From positions 3,286,001-3,350,000 of the forward strand of contig NZ_CP146614.1 in assembly GCF_037094685.1 (NCBI RefSeq): a stretch of DNA of 64,000 nt, in the 5' to 3' direction. Each line of letters begins with the position of its first letter. Positions within the stretch are counted from its first letter, which is position 1. The notes under the pieces were generated by a model that worked only from the letters and a program-made list of their open reading frames with translations, was not told where the DNA came from and did not search any database. Source of the DNA: Massilia sp. METH4. GTDB lineage: Bacteria > Pseudomonadota > Gammaproteobacteria > Burkholderiales > Burkholderiaceae_D. Below, piece after piece: positions 54,934-63,480 of the stretch. A program made the translations under genes and the position numbers.

Positions 54934-55126
54934 CACGCCGTCCAGTGACGCTTAAGCAGTCCTTAAACCCGACCGTTGGTAGCTGAACTCTTTTGCAATG
55001 TTAGGGAGCGAACGGAGGGAAATGATTACGAAACGTATGATTTCCCCATCCACACGCGATACCGCGGGTGTTCAAGGCAACGGGCCATCGTGGCCCCCAA
55101 GCCGCAACGCATAGAGGAGCTCGATC

Positions 55127-55348
55127 ATGAACAGCGATCAAATCAAAGGCAAGGCCAAGGAAATCGGCGGCAAGATCCAGGAAGAGGCCGGCGAACTGGT
55201 GGGCAGCTCGAAGCAGCAGGTCAAGGGCCTGAAGAACCAGGCCGAAGGCAAGGTCCAGAAGAAAGTGGGCGACGCCCGCGAAGCCGTCGATGACGCACTG
55301 GACGACGATGTCACCGTCAACCGCGGCAACCGCCAGGGCGGGCTGTAA
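55127..55348 (+). CDS. CsbD-family stress protein
   Basis: The 73-aa protein MNSDQIKGKAKEIGGKIQEE ... SKQQVKGLKNQAEGKVQKKV is a typical CsbD: charged, helical, without Cys or Trp. Members are induced by general or envelope stress; their function is unknown. ATG 55127 follows AGGAGCTCGATC. The 193-nt upstream gap contains GAACTC at 54984-54989, a possible ECF sigma-type -35, but no firm promoter. A strong terminator follows at 55370-55396. Confidence 0.92.
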   Translation: MNSDQIKGKAKEIGGKIQEEAGELVGSSKQQVKGLKNQAEGKVQKKVGDAREAVDDALDDDVTVNRGNRQGGL

Positions 55349-55369
55349 TACGGCCCAGTGCCGATAACG

Positions 55370-55396
55370 AAACAGCCGCCCGAGGGCGGCTGTTTT
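55370..55396 (+). terminator. csbD terminator
   Basis: AACAGCCGCCC pairs with GGGCGGCTGTT around a GA-type loop, followed by T residues, 22 nt after the csbD stop. Confidence 0.92.
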
Positions 55397-55445
55397 GCTT
55401 TGAGCGGCCGAGGTGCCGCATGTTTCTGGTGTTTCTGGTGTTTCT

Positions 55446-55569
55446 GGTGTCGGACATCATTCGCTCGCGAATGGTGTCGGACACCGGTTTTGCCCTGAAG
55501 CATCCACAGGGACGCCGACCTCACGCGAAAACCGGTGTCCGACACCGGAAAAGCCCGGTGTCGGACACC
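55446..55569. repeat. Cluster of four GGTGTCGGACACC-type cores
   Basis: Cores are at 55446-55458 (GGTGTCGGACATC), 55473-55485 (GGTGTCGGACACC), 55534-55546 (GGTGTCCGACACC) and 55557-55569 (GGTGTCGGACACC). The first pair encloses ATTCGC/GCGAAT. A triple TTTCTGGTG direct repeat leads in at 55423-55449. The cluster lies between convergent csbD and the S9 peptidase. Confidence 0.9.
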
Positions 55570-55588
55570 AATGCACAAACGCCGCGTG

Positions 55589-57805
55589 TTACTGCACGGT
55601 CTCCGGCTTCAGGTGCTTGCGGAAGAACTCATCGATCTTCACCTGCACGTGCTTGCGCTGCTTGCGGTCCGACACGCCATGCTTGGCGCCCGGGTAGGTC
55701 ATCAGCTCGAACTGCACGCCGCGGCTCACCAGCGCGTCGATCATCTTCGTGGTGTTCGTGAACAGCACGTTGTCGTCGGCCATGCCGTGGATCAGCAGCA
55801 GGTTCGACTTCAGGCCGTCCACATGCTTGAACACGGTGCTGTCCGCGTAGCCTTCCTTGTTCTCGGCAGGCTTGTCCATGTAGCGTTCCGTATAGTGCGT
55901 GTCGTACAGCGCCCAGTCGGTGACGGGCGCGCCGGACACGCCGGCGGCGATCCTGTCCGACCCCTGCGACAGCAGGCGCAGCGTCATGAAGCCGCCGTAG
56001 CTCCAGCCATACACGCCGATGCGCTTCGGGTCGACGAAGCCTTGCTTGCCGAGGAAGTCGATGCCGGCCAGCTGGTCTTCCACTTCCACCTTGCCCAGAT
56101 TGCGGTAGATCGCGTCCGCGAACACGCGCTCGCGGCGGCCCGAGCCACGGTTATCGAGGCGGAACACCACGTAGCCCTGCTGCGCCATGTACTGGTCGAA
56201 CGAGTCGCCCCACTTGCGCGTCACGTGCTGCGCGGTCGGGCCGCCATAGGTGGACAGGTACACCGGGTATTTCTTCGCCGGGTCGAAGCGGTAGGGCTTG
56301 ATCATCGACCAGTACAGCGTCTGGCCATCCTTCGCCGGCAGCGTGCCGTATTCGACCGGCAGGTGGTCTGACTTGTACTTATAGTACGGGTGCGCCGCGT
56401 TGACCTCGTTCTTTTCCAGCCACGTGAGGATCGCGCCATCCGGTTTGCGGATGGAGACCTGCGGCGGATTGGCGGGATCGGACCACGTGTCCACGAACAG
56501 CTGGCCGTTGCGGGCGAAGGTGGTGTCGTGCCAGCCGTCGGCCTGCGTCACGCGTTTCGGCTTGTCGGCATCGCGGCCGTCCAGCGAGACGACATAGGTC
56601 TGCTTGTCGATCACCGCGTCCTTGTTCGACGAAAAGTACACCTTTCCGCCGGCTTCGTCCACGGCCAGCAAGTTGTCGATGCCCCATTCGCCTTTCGTGA
56701 GCGCGTGCTTGACGTTGCCGTCCATGTCGAACAGGTACAGGTGATTGCGGCCGGTGCGGTCCGACGACCAGATGAAGCCCTTTCCGCCAGAGAGGAAGCG
56801 CAGGTCGTCGTTGATGTCGGTCCACGTCTTCGACGTTTCCGTCACGAGCACCTTCTGCGCGAGCGTGGCCGTGTCGACGGCGATCAGCTCCAGCTTCTTC
56901 TGGTCGCGCGCCTGGCGCTGGAACAGCAGCTTCCTGCTGTCGGCCGAGAAATCGGCGCGCACCAGATAGATATCCTTTTCCGGCCCAAGGTCCACGTTCT
57001 TCGTTTCACCGGTGACCGGGTTCACGATGCGCAGTTCCACGATCACGTTCTTGTCGCCGGCCGCGGGGTAGCGCTGCTCGATCACCTCGGTGCGGTCCGG
57101 GTAGATCTCGAAGCGGCGCGCGATGGGCACCTGCGCCTCGTCGTAGCGGCGGTAGGCGATCGCCGAATCGTCCGGCGCCCAGTAGTAGCCGGTGAACTGG
57201 TGCATTTCTTCCTGCGCCACGAATTCCGCTTCGCCGTTGTGCAGCGTGCCCTTGCCGTCGGTGGTGAGCGCCTTTTCCTGGCCCGTCGCCAGGTCGATCA
57301 CGTACAGGTTCTGGTCGCGCACGAAGGACACATATTTACCCTTCGGCGAGATCTTCGGATCGGTCACATTGCCGGAGGCGACCAGGCGCGCCGCATCGGG
57401 TTTCGCCACCTCGATCAGGTACAGGTTGCCGGCAATCGGCACCAGCAGGCGCTTGCCGTCAGGCGACCAGCTGTAGTTGATGATGCCCTTGAGGGCGGCG
57501 GTGCGCTCGCGCTCGCGGCGGGCCTTTTCGGCGTCCGACAGGTTTTCCTCGGCCACCAGCACTTTCGAATCGACCAGGCGGCGCGTCGACTTGTCCTTCA
57601 GGTTGAATTCCCACAGGTCCATCTGGAACTGGTTGTCCGGCCGGCCGCGCAGGAAGGTCACGCGCGCACCGTCGGGCGACACCTTCAGCGCACGCACGCC
57701 ATTGCCGGCAAGGGCCGGATCGCTGTAGATGCGGTCGAGGGTCAGGCGGTCGGCGGATGCCGTGCCGGCGGCCAGCAGGGCCAGGATACTGAGAGCGGTG
57801 CGCAT
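55589..57805 (-). CDS. S9-family dipeptidyl peptidase (DPP IV-like), exported
   Basis: The 738-aa protein has a signal peptide (cleavage near GTASADR), an eight-bladed beta-propeller (about 40-480) and a C-terminal alpha/beta hydrolase. The nucleophile is in VYGWSYGGFM (GxSxGG); the Asp is in LIHGMADDNV and the His in YPGAKHGVSD. A Glu pair EAEFVAQEEM in the propeller resembles the DPP IV double-Glu motif that binds the substrate N-terminus. It removes dipeptides, mainly after Pro, from peptides in the periplasm. The start ATG 57805 gives the signal peptide directly; the longer frame to 57886 does not. It ends next to the palindrome cluster. Confidence 0.95.
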   Translation of the reverse strand: MRTALSILALLAAGTASADRLTLDRIYSDPALAGNGVRALKVSPDGARVTFLRGRPDNQFQMDLWEFNLKDKSTRRLVDSKVLVAEENLSDAEKARRERERTAALKGIINYSWSPDGKRLLVPIAGNLYLIEVAKPDAARLVASGNVTDPKISPKGKYVSFVRDQNLYVIDLATGQEKALTTDGKGTLHNGEAEFVAQEEMHQFTGYYWAPDDSAIAYRRYDEAQVPIARRFEIYPDRTEVIEQRYPAAGDKNVIVELRIVNPVTGETKNVDLGPEKDIYLVRADFSADSRKLLFQRQARDQKKLELIAVDTATLAQKVLVTETSKTWTDINDDLRFLSGGKGFIWSSDRTGRNHLYLFDMDGNVKHALTKGEWGIDNLLAVDEAGGKVYFSSNKDAVIDKQTYVVSLDGRDADKPKRVTQADGWHDTTFARNGQLFVDTWSDPANPPQVSIRKPDGAILTWLEKNEVNAAHPYYKYKSDHLPVEYGTLPAKDGQTLYWSMIKPYRFDPAKKYPVYLSTYGGPTAQHVTRKWGDSFDQYMAQQGYVVFRLDNRGSGRRERVFADAIYRNLGKVEVEDQLAGIDFLGKQGFVDPKRIGVYGWSYGGFMTLRLLSQGSDRIAAGVSGAPVTDWALYDTHYTERYMDKPAENKEGYADSTVFKHVDGLKSNLLLIHGMADDNVLFTNTTKMIDALVSRGVQFELMTYPGAKHGVSDRKQRKHVQVKIDEFFRKHLKPETVQ

Positions 57806-57937
57806 TGGGGTCCCGAAATGAACGATTTGTTGTTGGAAATAAATCGCAAAACGATACCAGACTGGACAGCCCATGGCGAGGCGCAAAAGTTTGGAATGCG
57901 AGTGCGACGGCCGACTTTCGTTCGGCCGTCCGACCGT

Positions 57938-59338
57938 TCAGGCATGCACTGACGCCGGGGCAAGCGCGCGCTGGCGCGACAGCCGTTGCAGGTAGGCCGT
58001 CAGCAGCACGGCCGCCACCGTCAGGCCCAGCACGAGGCCGATCCAGAAGCCGGTGGCCGACATCGGTTCGGCCGGCGCGAACGGCAGCCACCGCGGCGCC
58101 AGGCCGAGCAGGCAGCCGACCGGAAGCGCCAGGCCCCAGAACGCGATCAGCTGGATGACCATCGGCCCGCGCGTGACCTTGTACCCGCGGATCGCGCACG
58201 ATGCCGCCACCTGCGCGGCGTCCGACAGCTGGAACAGCGCCGCGAACAGCAGCAGGTGCGCGCACATCTCCTGCACCGCCGCATCCGACGTGTAGGCCGC
58301 CGCGATCTGGTGGCGGAAGATGGCGATGAACAGCGCCGACAGCACGGCGAAGCCGGTCGACATCCACAGCCCGACGAACGAGGCGAAGCGGGCACGCTGC
58401 GGGTTGCCTTCGCCCAGCGCCTGGCCGACGCGGGCGATCATGCCGATGCCGAACGACAGCGGCACCATGAACGTGAGCGAGGCGAAGTTCAGCGCGATCT
58501 GGTGGGCCGACACCGTGACCACGCCGAAGCGCGCCACCAGCAGGCTGACGGCGCCGAACACGCTGACCTCGGCGAAGTAGGTGACGCCGATCGGTACGCC
58601 CAGCCTGAGCATGTTCCACACTTCGGGCCAGTGTGGCCACTCCCATTTGTCGAACGGGTACGAGGCCTGGTAGGCGGGCGCGATGCGGATCCACAGCACG
58701 ATGGCCAGCAGGTCCAGCCAGACCACGGTGCCGGTGGCCACCGCGCAGCCCAGCGCGCCCATCTTCGGGAAGCCCAGGTTGCCGAACACGAGCAGCCAGT
58801 TGACGATCACGTTGACCACCAGGCCGATGATGGCGATGACCATCACGGGCTTGGTCTGGTTGATGCTGGCGCTGTAGCCGTACAGTGCGCGATAGGCCGC
58901 GAAGGGCAGCAGGCCGATGCTCACGATATGCACGAACATCGAGGCGCGGTGGTTGACTTCGGGTTCCAGCTGCAGGTGGTCGAACAGCAGCGTGGCGAGG
59001 TTGGCGGCCAGCGCCGCTACGACGCCCACGCCTACGGCTTTCCACAACGCCTGCCGCACCGAGTGCGGAATCTTGTCGAACGCGCCGGCGCCCACCTGGT
59101 GGGCCACCACCGTGTTCACGGCCATCATGGTGCCGTTGACGGTGACGAGGATGATCGACCAGACCGAGGCGCCGAGCGATACGGCGGCCAGCTCGGCGGC
59201 GCTGGTGTGGCCCGTCATGGCCACGTCCGCCACGCCCATGCCCACGGTGGCCAGCTGCCCGATGAGGACGGGCCAGGCCAGTTGCCACAACGCTGCGGCT
59301 TCTCTGCGGATATTGGACAGGGTGAACGTATAGGGCAT
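57938..59338 (-). CDS. MATE-family multidrug/cation efflux transporter
   Basis: The 466-aa protein has 12 membrane segments in two MatE halves (LAWPVLIGQLATVGMGVADV and MLRLGVPIGVTYFAEVSVFG each begin a half). It exports drugs or organic cations using Na+ or H+; it is most like the NorM branch. The start ATG 59338 is the first in frame. Downstream, GACGGCCG/CGGCCGTC at 57905-57929 forms a hairpin before the S9 gene, without a T tract. Confidence 0.94.
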   Translation of the reverse strand: MPYTFTLSNIRREAAALWQLAWPVLIGQLATVGMGVADVAMTGHTSAAELAAVSLGASVWSIILVTVNGTMMAVNTVVAHQVGAGAFDKIPHSVRQALWKAVGVGVVAALAANLATLLFDHLQLEPEVNHRASMFVHIVSIGLLPFAAYRALYGYSASINQTKPVMVIAIIGLVVNVIVNWLLVFGNLGFPKMGALGCAVATGTVVWLDLLAIVLWIRIAPAYQASYPFDKWEWPHWPEVWNMLRLGVPIGVTYFAEVSVFGAVSLLVARFGVVTVSAHQIALNFASLTFMVPLSFGIGMIARVGQALGEGNPQRARFASFVGLWMSTGFAVLSALFIAIFRHQIAAAYTSDAAVQEMCAHLLLFAALFQLSDAAQVAASCAIRGYKVTRGPMVIQLIAFWGLALPVGCLLGLAPRWLPFAPAEPMSATGFWIGLVLGLTVAAVLLTAYLQRLSRQRALAPASVHA

Positions 59339-59508
59339 CGGTGCACTTCGAGAATGGGGAACTTGTGATTCTACCCATGATGGTGCATTCGCCGCAGTAG
59401 GAATTTGTTACAGCCGGCCCGTGCACCGAATGCGTCGCCGTTGCGTTATGGAACATATGCCGCGCGCGCGTCGCGCGCGGCGCACTACACGCACGAGATG
59501 GAGAAACC

Positions 59509-60177
59509 ATGAAACGCCTGTTCGCCGCCGCAGCCCTGCTGGCATCCTTCCAATACGCTTCCGCCGGCGAGTTGTCGGTATTTTCGCAGCCGGACTTCCG
59601 GGGCGCCCGGATGACGGTGCGCGACCCGGTGCGCAACTTCCAGGACATCGGCTTCAACGACCGCGCCTCGTCGATCGTCGTCCACTCGGGAAGCTGGGAA
59701 GTGTGCGAGCACAAGGACTTCGGCGGCCATTGCATGGTGCTCGAGCGCGGCGAGTACAGAGACCTGTCCCGCTTCGACAACCAGATCTCGTCGGTGCGCG
59801 AAGTGGGGCGCCCGCGCGATCGCGATGATTGGCGTGACGGCGGGCGCGACCGCGGCGCCTGGCGCGACCGCGACGACCGCGATGACAACGATCGGCGGCG
59901 CGGCTGGCGGCGCGACGACGATCGCCGCGGTCCCCCGGTGGAGCTGTACTCGGGCCGCAATTTCGGCGGCGACCGGGTGGTGCTGGTGGGGGATGTGCAC
60001 AGCCTGCGCTCGCGCGAATTCAACGATCGCGCCGGGTCGCTGGTGGTGCGCGAAGGCGAGTGGGAAGTCTGCGAGCATGACGATTACCGGGGCCGTTGCG
60101 AGGTCTATGGGCCGGGCCGCTACCCCGGTCTCGGCGGCTTGAACAACGAGGCGTCGTCGGTCCGCCGCCTGCGCTGA
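59509..60177 (+). CDS. Exported beta/gamma-crystallin domain protein with two domains
   Basis: The 222-aa protein has a signal peptide (cleavage near YASAGE), then two beta/gamma-crystallin domains of about 80 residues joined by an Arg/Asp-rich linker (about 104-140). Each domain has two Greek keys. The Ca2+-binding motif N/D-N/D-X-X-S/T-S is visible as NDRASS, DNQISS and NNEASS, with a weaker NDRAGS in the third position. A Ca2+-binding surface or periplasmic protein is likely. ATG 59509 follows GGAGAAACC. It is followed by cbpA after 60 nt. Confidence 0.9.
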   Translation: MKRLFAAAALLASFQYASAGELSVFSQPDFRGARMTVRDPVRNFQDIGFNDRASSIVVHSGSWEVCEHKDFGGHCMVLERGEYRDLSRFDNQISSVREVGRPRDRDDWRDGGRDRGAWRDRDDRDDNDRRRGWRRDDDRRGPPVELYSGRNFGGDRVVLVGDVHSLRSREFNDRAGSLVVREGEWEVCEHDDYRGRCEVYGPGRYPGLGGLNNEASSVRRLR

Positions 60178-60236
60178 AAAAATCGGATTGTTGTTGTAAC
60201 CTAAGCTCGATAGGACTACGACCTGGAGAGCATAAC

Positions 60237-61160
60237 GTGGACTACAAGGATTACTACGCGGTGCTGGGCGTGCCGAAGACGGCCAGCGCCGACGAGATCA
60301 AGGCGGCTTACCGCAAGCTTGTGCGCAAGTACCATCCCGACGTCAGCAAGGAAGCCGACGCCGACGCGAAGACCAAGGAATTGAACGAAGCCTACGGGGT
60401 GCTCGGCGACCCCGAAAAGCGCGCGGCCTACGATGAACTGGGCAGCGCGCAATACCGCCAGGCGGAAGGCGGCGGCTTCAGGCCTCCGCCGGACTGGGGC
60501 GCCGGCTTCGAATCCTTCGGCGGCGCGGACAGCGATTTCTTCCAGGACCTGTTCGCCCACGTGGGCGGCGCTCGCCGGCGCGGCTTCCAGATGCGCGGCG
60601 ACGACAGCCACGCCGTCATCGAGATCGCGCTGCAGGACGCCTACCAGGGTGCAAGCCGCACCATCAGCCTGCGCGTGCCGGAGGCGGACGAACACGGCCG
60701 CGTGATCACCCGCCAGCGCACCCTCAACGTGACGATTCCGAAAGGCGTCACCGAAGGCCAGCAATTGCGCCTGGCCGGCCAGGGCCAGCCCGGCAGCGGC
60801 GGGGCCCCGGCGGGCGACCTTTACCTGGAAATCCGTTTTGCCGAGGACCGGCGCTTTCGCGTGGAAGGGCGCGACGTGTACCAGACAGTGCCCGTCGCCC
60901 CGTGGGAAGCGGCGCTTGGCGCGGGCATCGAGGTCGGCACGCCTTCCGGCCGCGTGTCGGTCACGATTCCGCCTGACTCCCAGGGCGGGCGCAAGCTGCG
61001 CCTGAAGGGCAGGGGCATTCCCGGCACGGCCGCCGCGCCGGCGGGCGACCTGTACCTGCTCCTGGACATCGCACTGCCGCCGGCCAGCACGCCGCAGGCA
61101 AGGGCATTGTATGAACAGATGGCGCGCGAACTTCGGTTCAACCCGCGCCAGGGGCTGTAA
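60237..61160 (+). CDS. cbpA: Curved-DNA-binding/DnaJ-family co-chaperone CbpA
   Basis: CbpA is a DnaJ-type co-chaperone that also binds curved DNA. The 307-aa protein has a J domain at residues 1-68 with HPD at 33-35, a Gly/Phe-rich stretch with DWGAGFESFGGADSDFF, and the two C-terminal peptide-binding domains (about 120-300) without the zinc-finger region of DnaJ. The start is GTG 60237 because GGAGAGC is just upstream and the protein begins DYKDYYAVLGV. The CbpM gene follows 11 nt later. Confidence 0.95.
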   Translation: MDYKDYYAVLGVPKTASADEIKAAYRKLVRKYHPDVSKEADADAKTKELNEAYGVLGDPEKRAAYDELGSAQYRQAEGGGFRPPPDWGAGFESFGGADSDFFQDLFAHVGGARRRGFQMRGDDSHAVIEIALQDAYQGASRTISLRVPEADEHGRVITRQRTLNVTIPKGVTEGQQLRLAGQGQPGSGGAPAGDLYLEIRFAEDRRFRVEGRDVYQTVPVAPWEAALGAGIEVGTPSGRVSVTIPPDSQGGRKLRLKGRGIPGTAAAPAGDLYLLLDIALPPASTPQARALYEQMARELRFNPRQGL

Positions 61161-61171
61161 GGAGACGATCG

Positions 61172-61480
61172 ATGAATGGCAAACAACCGATCCGCGCCGT
61201 GTCGCTCGACGAAACGGCACTGACCCTGGACGAACTGGCGCGTGCCTGCGCCGTGGACCCCGGCTGGGTGGTGCACCGCGTGCGCACCGGCATCCTGCTG
61301 GGCGGTACCGAAGCGGCGCCGGAAGCCTGGCGCTTCACCAGCGTGGACCTGGTGCGCGCGCGCAGCCTGCTGCGCATCGAACGCGATTTCGACGCGAACG
61401 AGGAGGTGGCGGCGCTGGTGGTGGATTTGACGGAGGAGGTGAGGCGCTTGCGGCGGCGCTTGCGCGCCGCCGGGTTGTAG
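61172..61480 (+). CDS. cbpM: Chaperone modulator CbpM
   Basis: CbpM binds the J domain of CbpA and inhibits it. The 102-aa protein has the MerR-like fold (LTLDELARACAVDPGWVVHRV) and a C-terminal helix with VAALVVDLTEEVRRLRRRLR. ATG 61172 is preceded by AAGGAG. It lies 11 nt after cbpA. The palindrome cluster at 61500-61735 follows at once. Confidence 0.93.
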   Translation: MNGKQPIRAVSLDETALTLDELARACAVDPGWVVHRVRTGILLGGTEAAPEAWRFTSVDLVRARSLLRIERDFDANEEVAALVVDLTEEVRRLRRRLRAAGL

Positions 61481-61499
61481 CAGCCCGCGGCTGATGCCT

Positions 61500-61735
61500 G
61501 GTGTCTGACATTCATCCCGCAGGGATGAATGTCAGACACCGGTTTTCCCATGCAATGCCAACGCCGGTGACAGACACCGGCCCTGAAGAAATGTTTCAGA
61601 AATCCCGGTGACAGGCACCGGGGTTCAAGAAATGTTTCAAGAAACCCGGTGCCTGTCACCGGCTGTCTTGATGCCGGCCGTACTGGCGAGCTCACAAAAA
61701 AACCGGTGTCGGACACCCTGCGGGTGTCCGACACC
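61500..61735. repeat. Cluster of six palindromic cores of mixed sub-types
   Basis: 61500-61540 is a 41-bp perfect palindrome (GGTGTCTGACA ... TGTCAGACACC). GGTGACAGACACC is at 61566-61578, GGTGACAGGCACC at 61607-61619 and its reverse complement at 61648-61660. GGTGTCGGACACC and GGTGTCCGACACC face each other at 61705-61717 and 61723-61735. AAGAAATGTTTCA is repeated before the third and fourth cores. The cluster separates convergent cbpM and the Gly/Gln-rich gene. Confidence 0.92.
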
Positions 61736-61763
61736 ATAGCCTCGCGGGCTGTCGGCTGACAGA

Positions 61764-63341
61764 TCAGCGCTGGTCTTCCGACCCACCCTGCTTGCCGCCG
61801 CTGCCGCCGGACTGCTTGCTGCCGATGTCGTCGATATCGTGACCCGGCTCGCCCGGCGAGCCCTGCATGCCGAGTTGGCGGTCGGCCTGCTCGTTGTCGC
61901 TGCGGTTGTTCGGGCGCGCCTGGTTCTTCCACGTATCGGCCTGGGCGTTGCCGGCCTTGTCCGATTGCTGGCTGTTGCCGCGGCTGCCCATGCCCACGCG
62001 TTCGCCGCCCATCGCATCGGCCGGCAGCGTGTCGAGGCTGTCGCGGTCGGCCGACTGGCTGCCGCCGCTGCCCAGCGTGGTCTGGCCGATCAGGTTGTCG
62101 CCGGATTGCTGGTTGCCCTGGCTGGACTCCTGCATGTTCGCATTGTTGCCGCCCAGGCCGCCACGGCCCGTCTGGCCGCTTTGCGCGCCCACGTCATGCA
62201 GCGAGCCGCCCCGTTCGCCGCCCATGCCGCCGGAGTGCTGGCCGCCGTGGCCATGGCCCGTGCCGGCGCGCGGTTTCTCGGTGGACTGTTCCATCTGCTG
62301 CGACTGCCCGCCGGGGCCGCCTTGCTGCTGCTGTTCCTTCATCCGCGCCAGGCCGGTCTGGCCGGGGCCGCCCTTGTTGTTCGACGATTGCTCGTTGCCG
62401 GGGCCACCCTGGAGTTTGTCTGCCATGCCGCCCGAGCCGCCCGGGCTGCTCGACTGCTGATTGCCCACGTTCTGGCTGCCGCCCGCGCCGCGCTGCGCCG
62501 TGCCGGCGCCCGGTGCCGAGCCGTCGTCGCCACGGTCCTGCCGCGCGCCCGCGCCCGTGGTGCGGTCGCTGCCGGCGCCGTGCTTGTCGGACTGCTGGTT
62601 GCCTTGCAGACCGCTCTGGCCCGCTTCACCCATGGACTCGCCGCCCTGCTGCTGGTTCATCTGCGAGAGGCCCGAATTGCCGGGGCCGCCTTGCCGGCTC
62701 GCGTCGCCGTACTTGTTGCCGGGACCGCTCTGCAGATGGTCCGCGAGGGTACCGGTGCCGCCGGGGGCCGTGGTTTCCTGCGAGCTGCCATAGTCCTGCC
62801 GCGCTGCGCGCTCGCCATCCTGCTGCAGGCTGCCGCCCGCGCTGTGCTGCGAAGCCTGGCTGCCGCCGTGGGCTACCTGGTGCGGGCTACGGCCGTCGCC
62901 GACTTCGCCCGACGTGGCACCGGTCTGCTGGCTGCCGTAGCGGTCATGGTTGGGCGCCAGCGGGTCCGCCTGCGTGCGCGGATCGTTGCGGATGCCGCCC
63001 TGGTTGCCGGGCGAACCGCCCATGTAGTCGGACTGGCCCTGCGAACTCTGCTGGTTCTGGCCGCCCTGGTTGATGCCCTGGCCGCTCTGGCCGCCCTGCG
63101 TGCCCGAAGGGGTGCCGCTGATGCCGTCCTGCGCGCCCTGGCCGCCGATCGATTGTTGCGTCATGTCCATTCCTCCCGAGCTGCCGGCGGCGCTGCTTTG
63201 CTTGCTGGCCGCCTCGTTGATGTTGGGTGCCCTGTTGACTTGCGTGGTGTCGTTGGCGGGTCCGCCGGCGGCGTGGTTGCCGCTCTGCGTGAAGTAGCCC
63301 GCGTCTTCCGTATTGGTGAGCTGATCCTTCTCTCTTGTCAT
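61764..63341 (-). CDS. Gly/Gln/Ser-rich intrinsically disordered protein
   Basis: The 525-aa protein starts MTREKDQLTNTEDAGYFTQS (ATG 63341, with GGAGATCGAC upstream) and is almost entirely Gly, Gln, Ser, Asn and Asp, with no Cys or Trp cluster, no signal peptide and no membrane segment. Two stretches are alike: LADHLQSGPGNKYGDASRQG and MADKLQGGPGNEQSSNNKGG, each followed by GPGxxGLxxM. No family is recognised; it may be a stress or desiccation-related disordered protein, but this is a guess. Codon use matches the neighbours. It is monocistronic between a palindrome cluster and a LysR-type gene. Confidence 0.8.
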   Translation of the reverse strand: MTREKDQLTNTEDAGYFTQSGNHAAGGPANDTTQVNRAPNINEAASKQSSAAGSSGGMDMTQQSIGGQGAQDGISGTPSGTQGGQSGQGINQGGQNQQSSQGQSDYMGGSPGNQGGIRNDPRTQADPLAPNHDRYGSQQTGATSGEVGDGRSPHQVAHGGSQASQHSAGGSLQQDGERAARQDYGSSQETTAPGGTGTLADHLQSGPGNKYGDASRQGGPGNSGLSQMNQQQGGESMGEAGQSGLQGNQQSDKHGAGSDRTTGAGARQDRGDDGSAPGAGTAQRGAGGSQNVGNQQSSSPGGSGGMADKLQGGPGNEQSSNNKGGPGQTGLARMKEQQQQGGPGGQSQQMEQSTEKPRAGTGHGHGGQHSGGMGGERGGSLHDVGAQSGQTGRGGLGGNNANMQESSQGNQQSGDNLIGQTTLGSGGSQSADRDSLDTLPADAMGGERVGMGSRGNSQQSDKAGNAQADTWKNQARPNNRSDNEQADRQLGMQGSPGEPGHDIDDIGSKQSGGSGGKQGGSEDQR

Positions 63342-63480
63342 GTCGATCTCCTCATGAAGTCGTGAGCGGGGCCGGCCGCTGGCGCGGCCCCGGCAGAGGC
63401 TCATCGTAGGACGGTGGGCGAGGGCAGTGTGTCAGCGCACACGCCGAACCGGTGTAGGCATGCTTGCCATGGCCGGCCAG

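Noticed and set aside
61500..61735. CRISPR-like array
   Set aside because: The units are palindromic cores of different sub-types, without equal repeats and unique spacers of constant length, and no cas genes are near.
61839..63365. 508-aa plus-strand frame rich in Ala and Leu
   Set aside because: It is the antisense of the Gly/Gln-rich gene, whose GGC and CAG codons read as Ala and Leu; no start signal is present.
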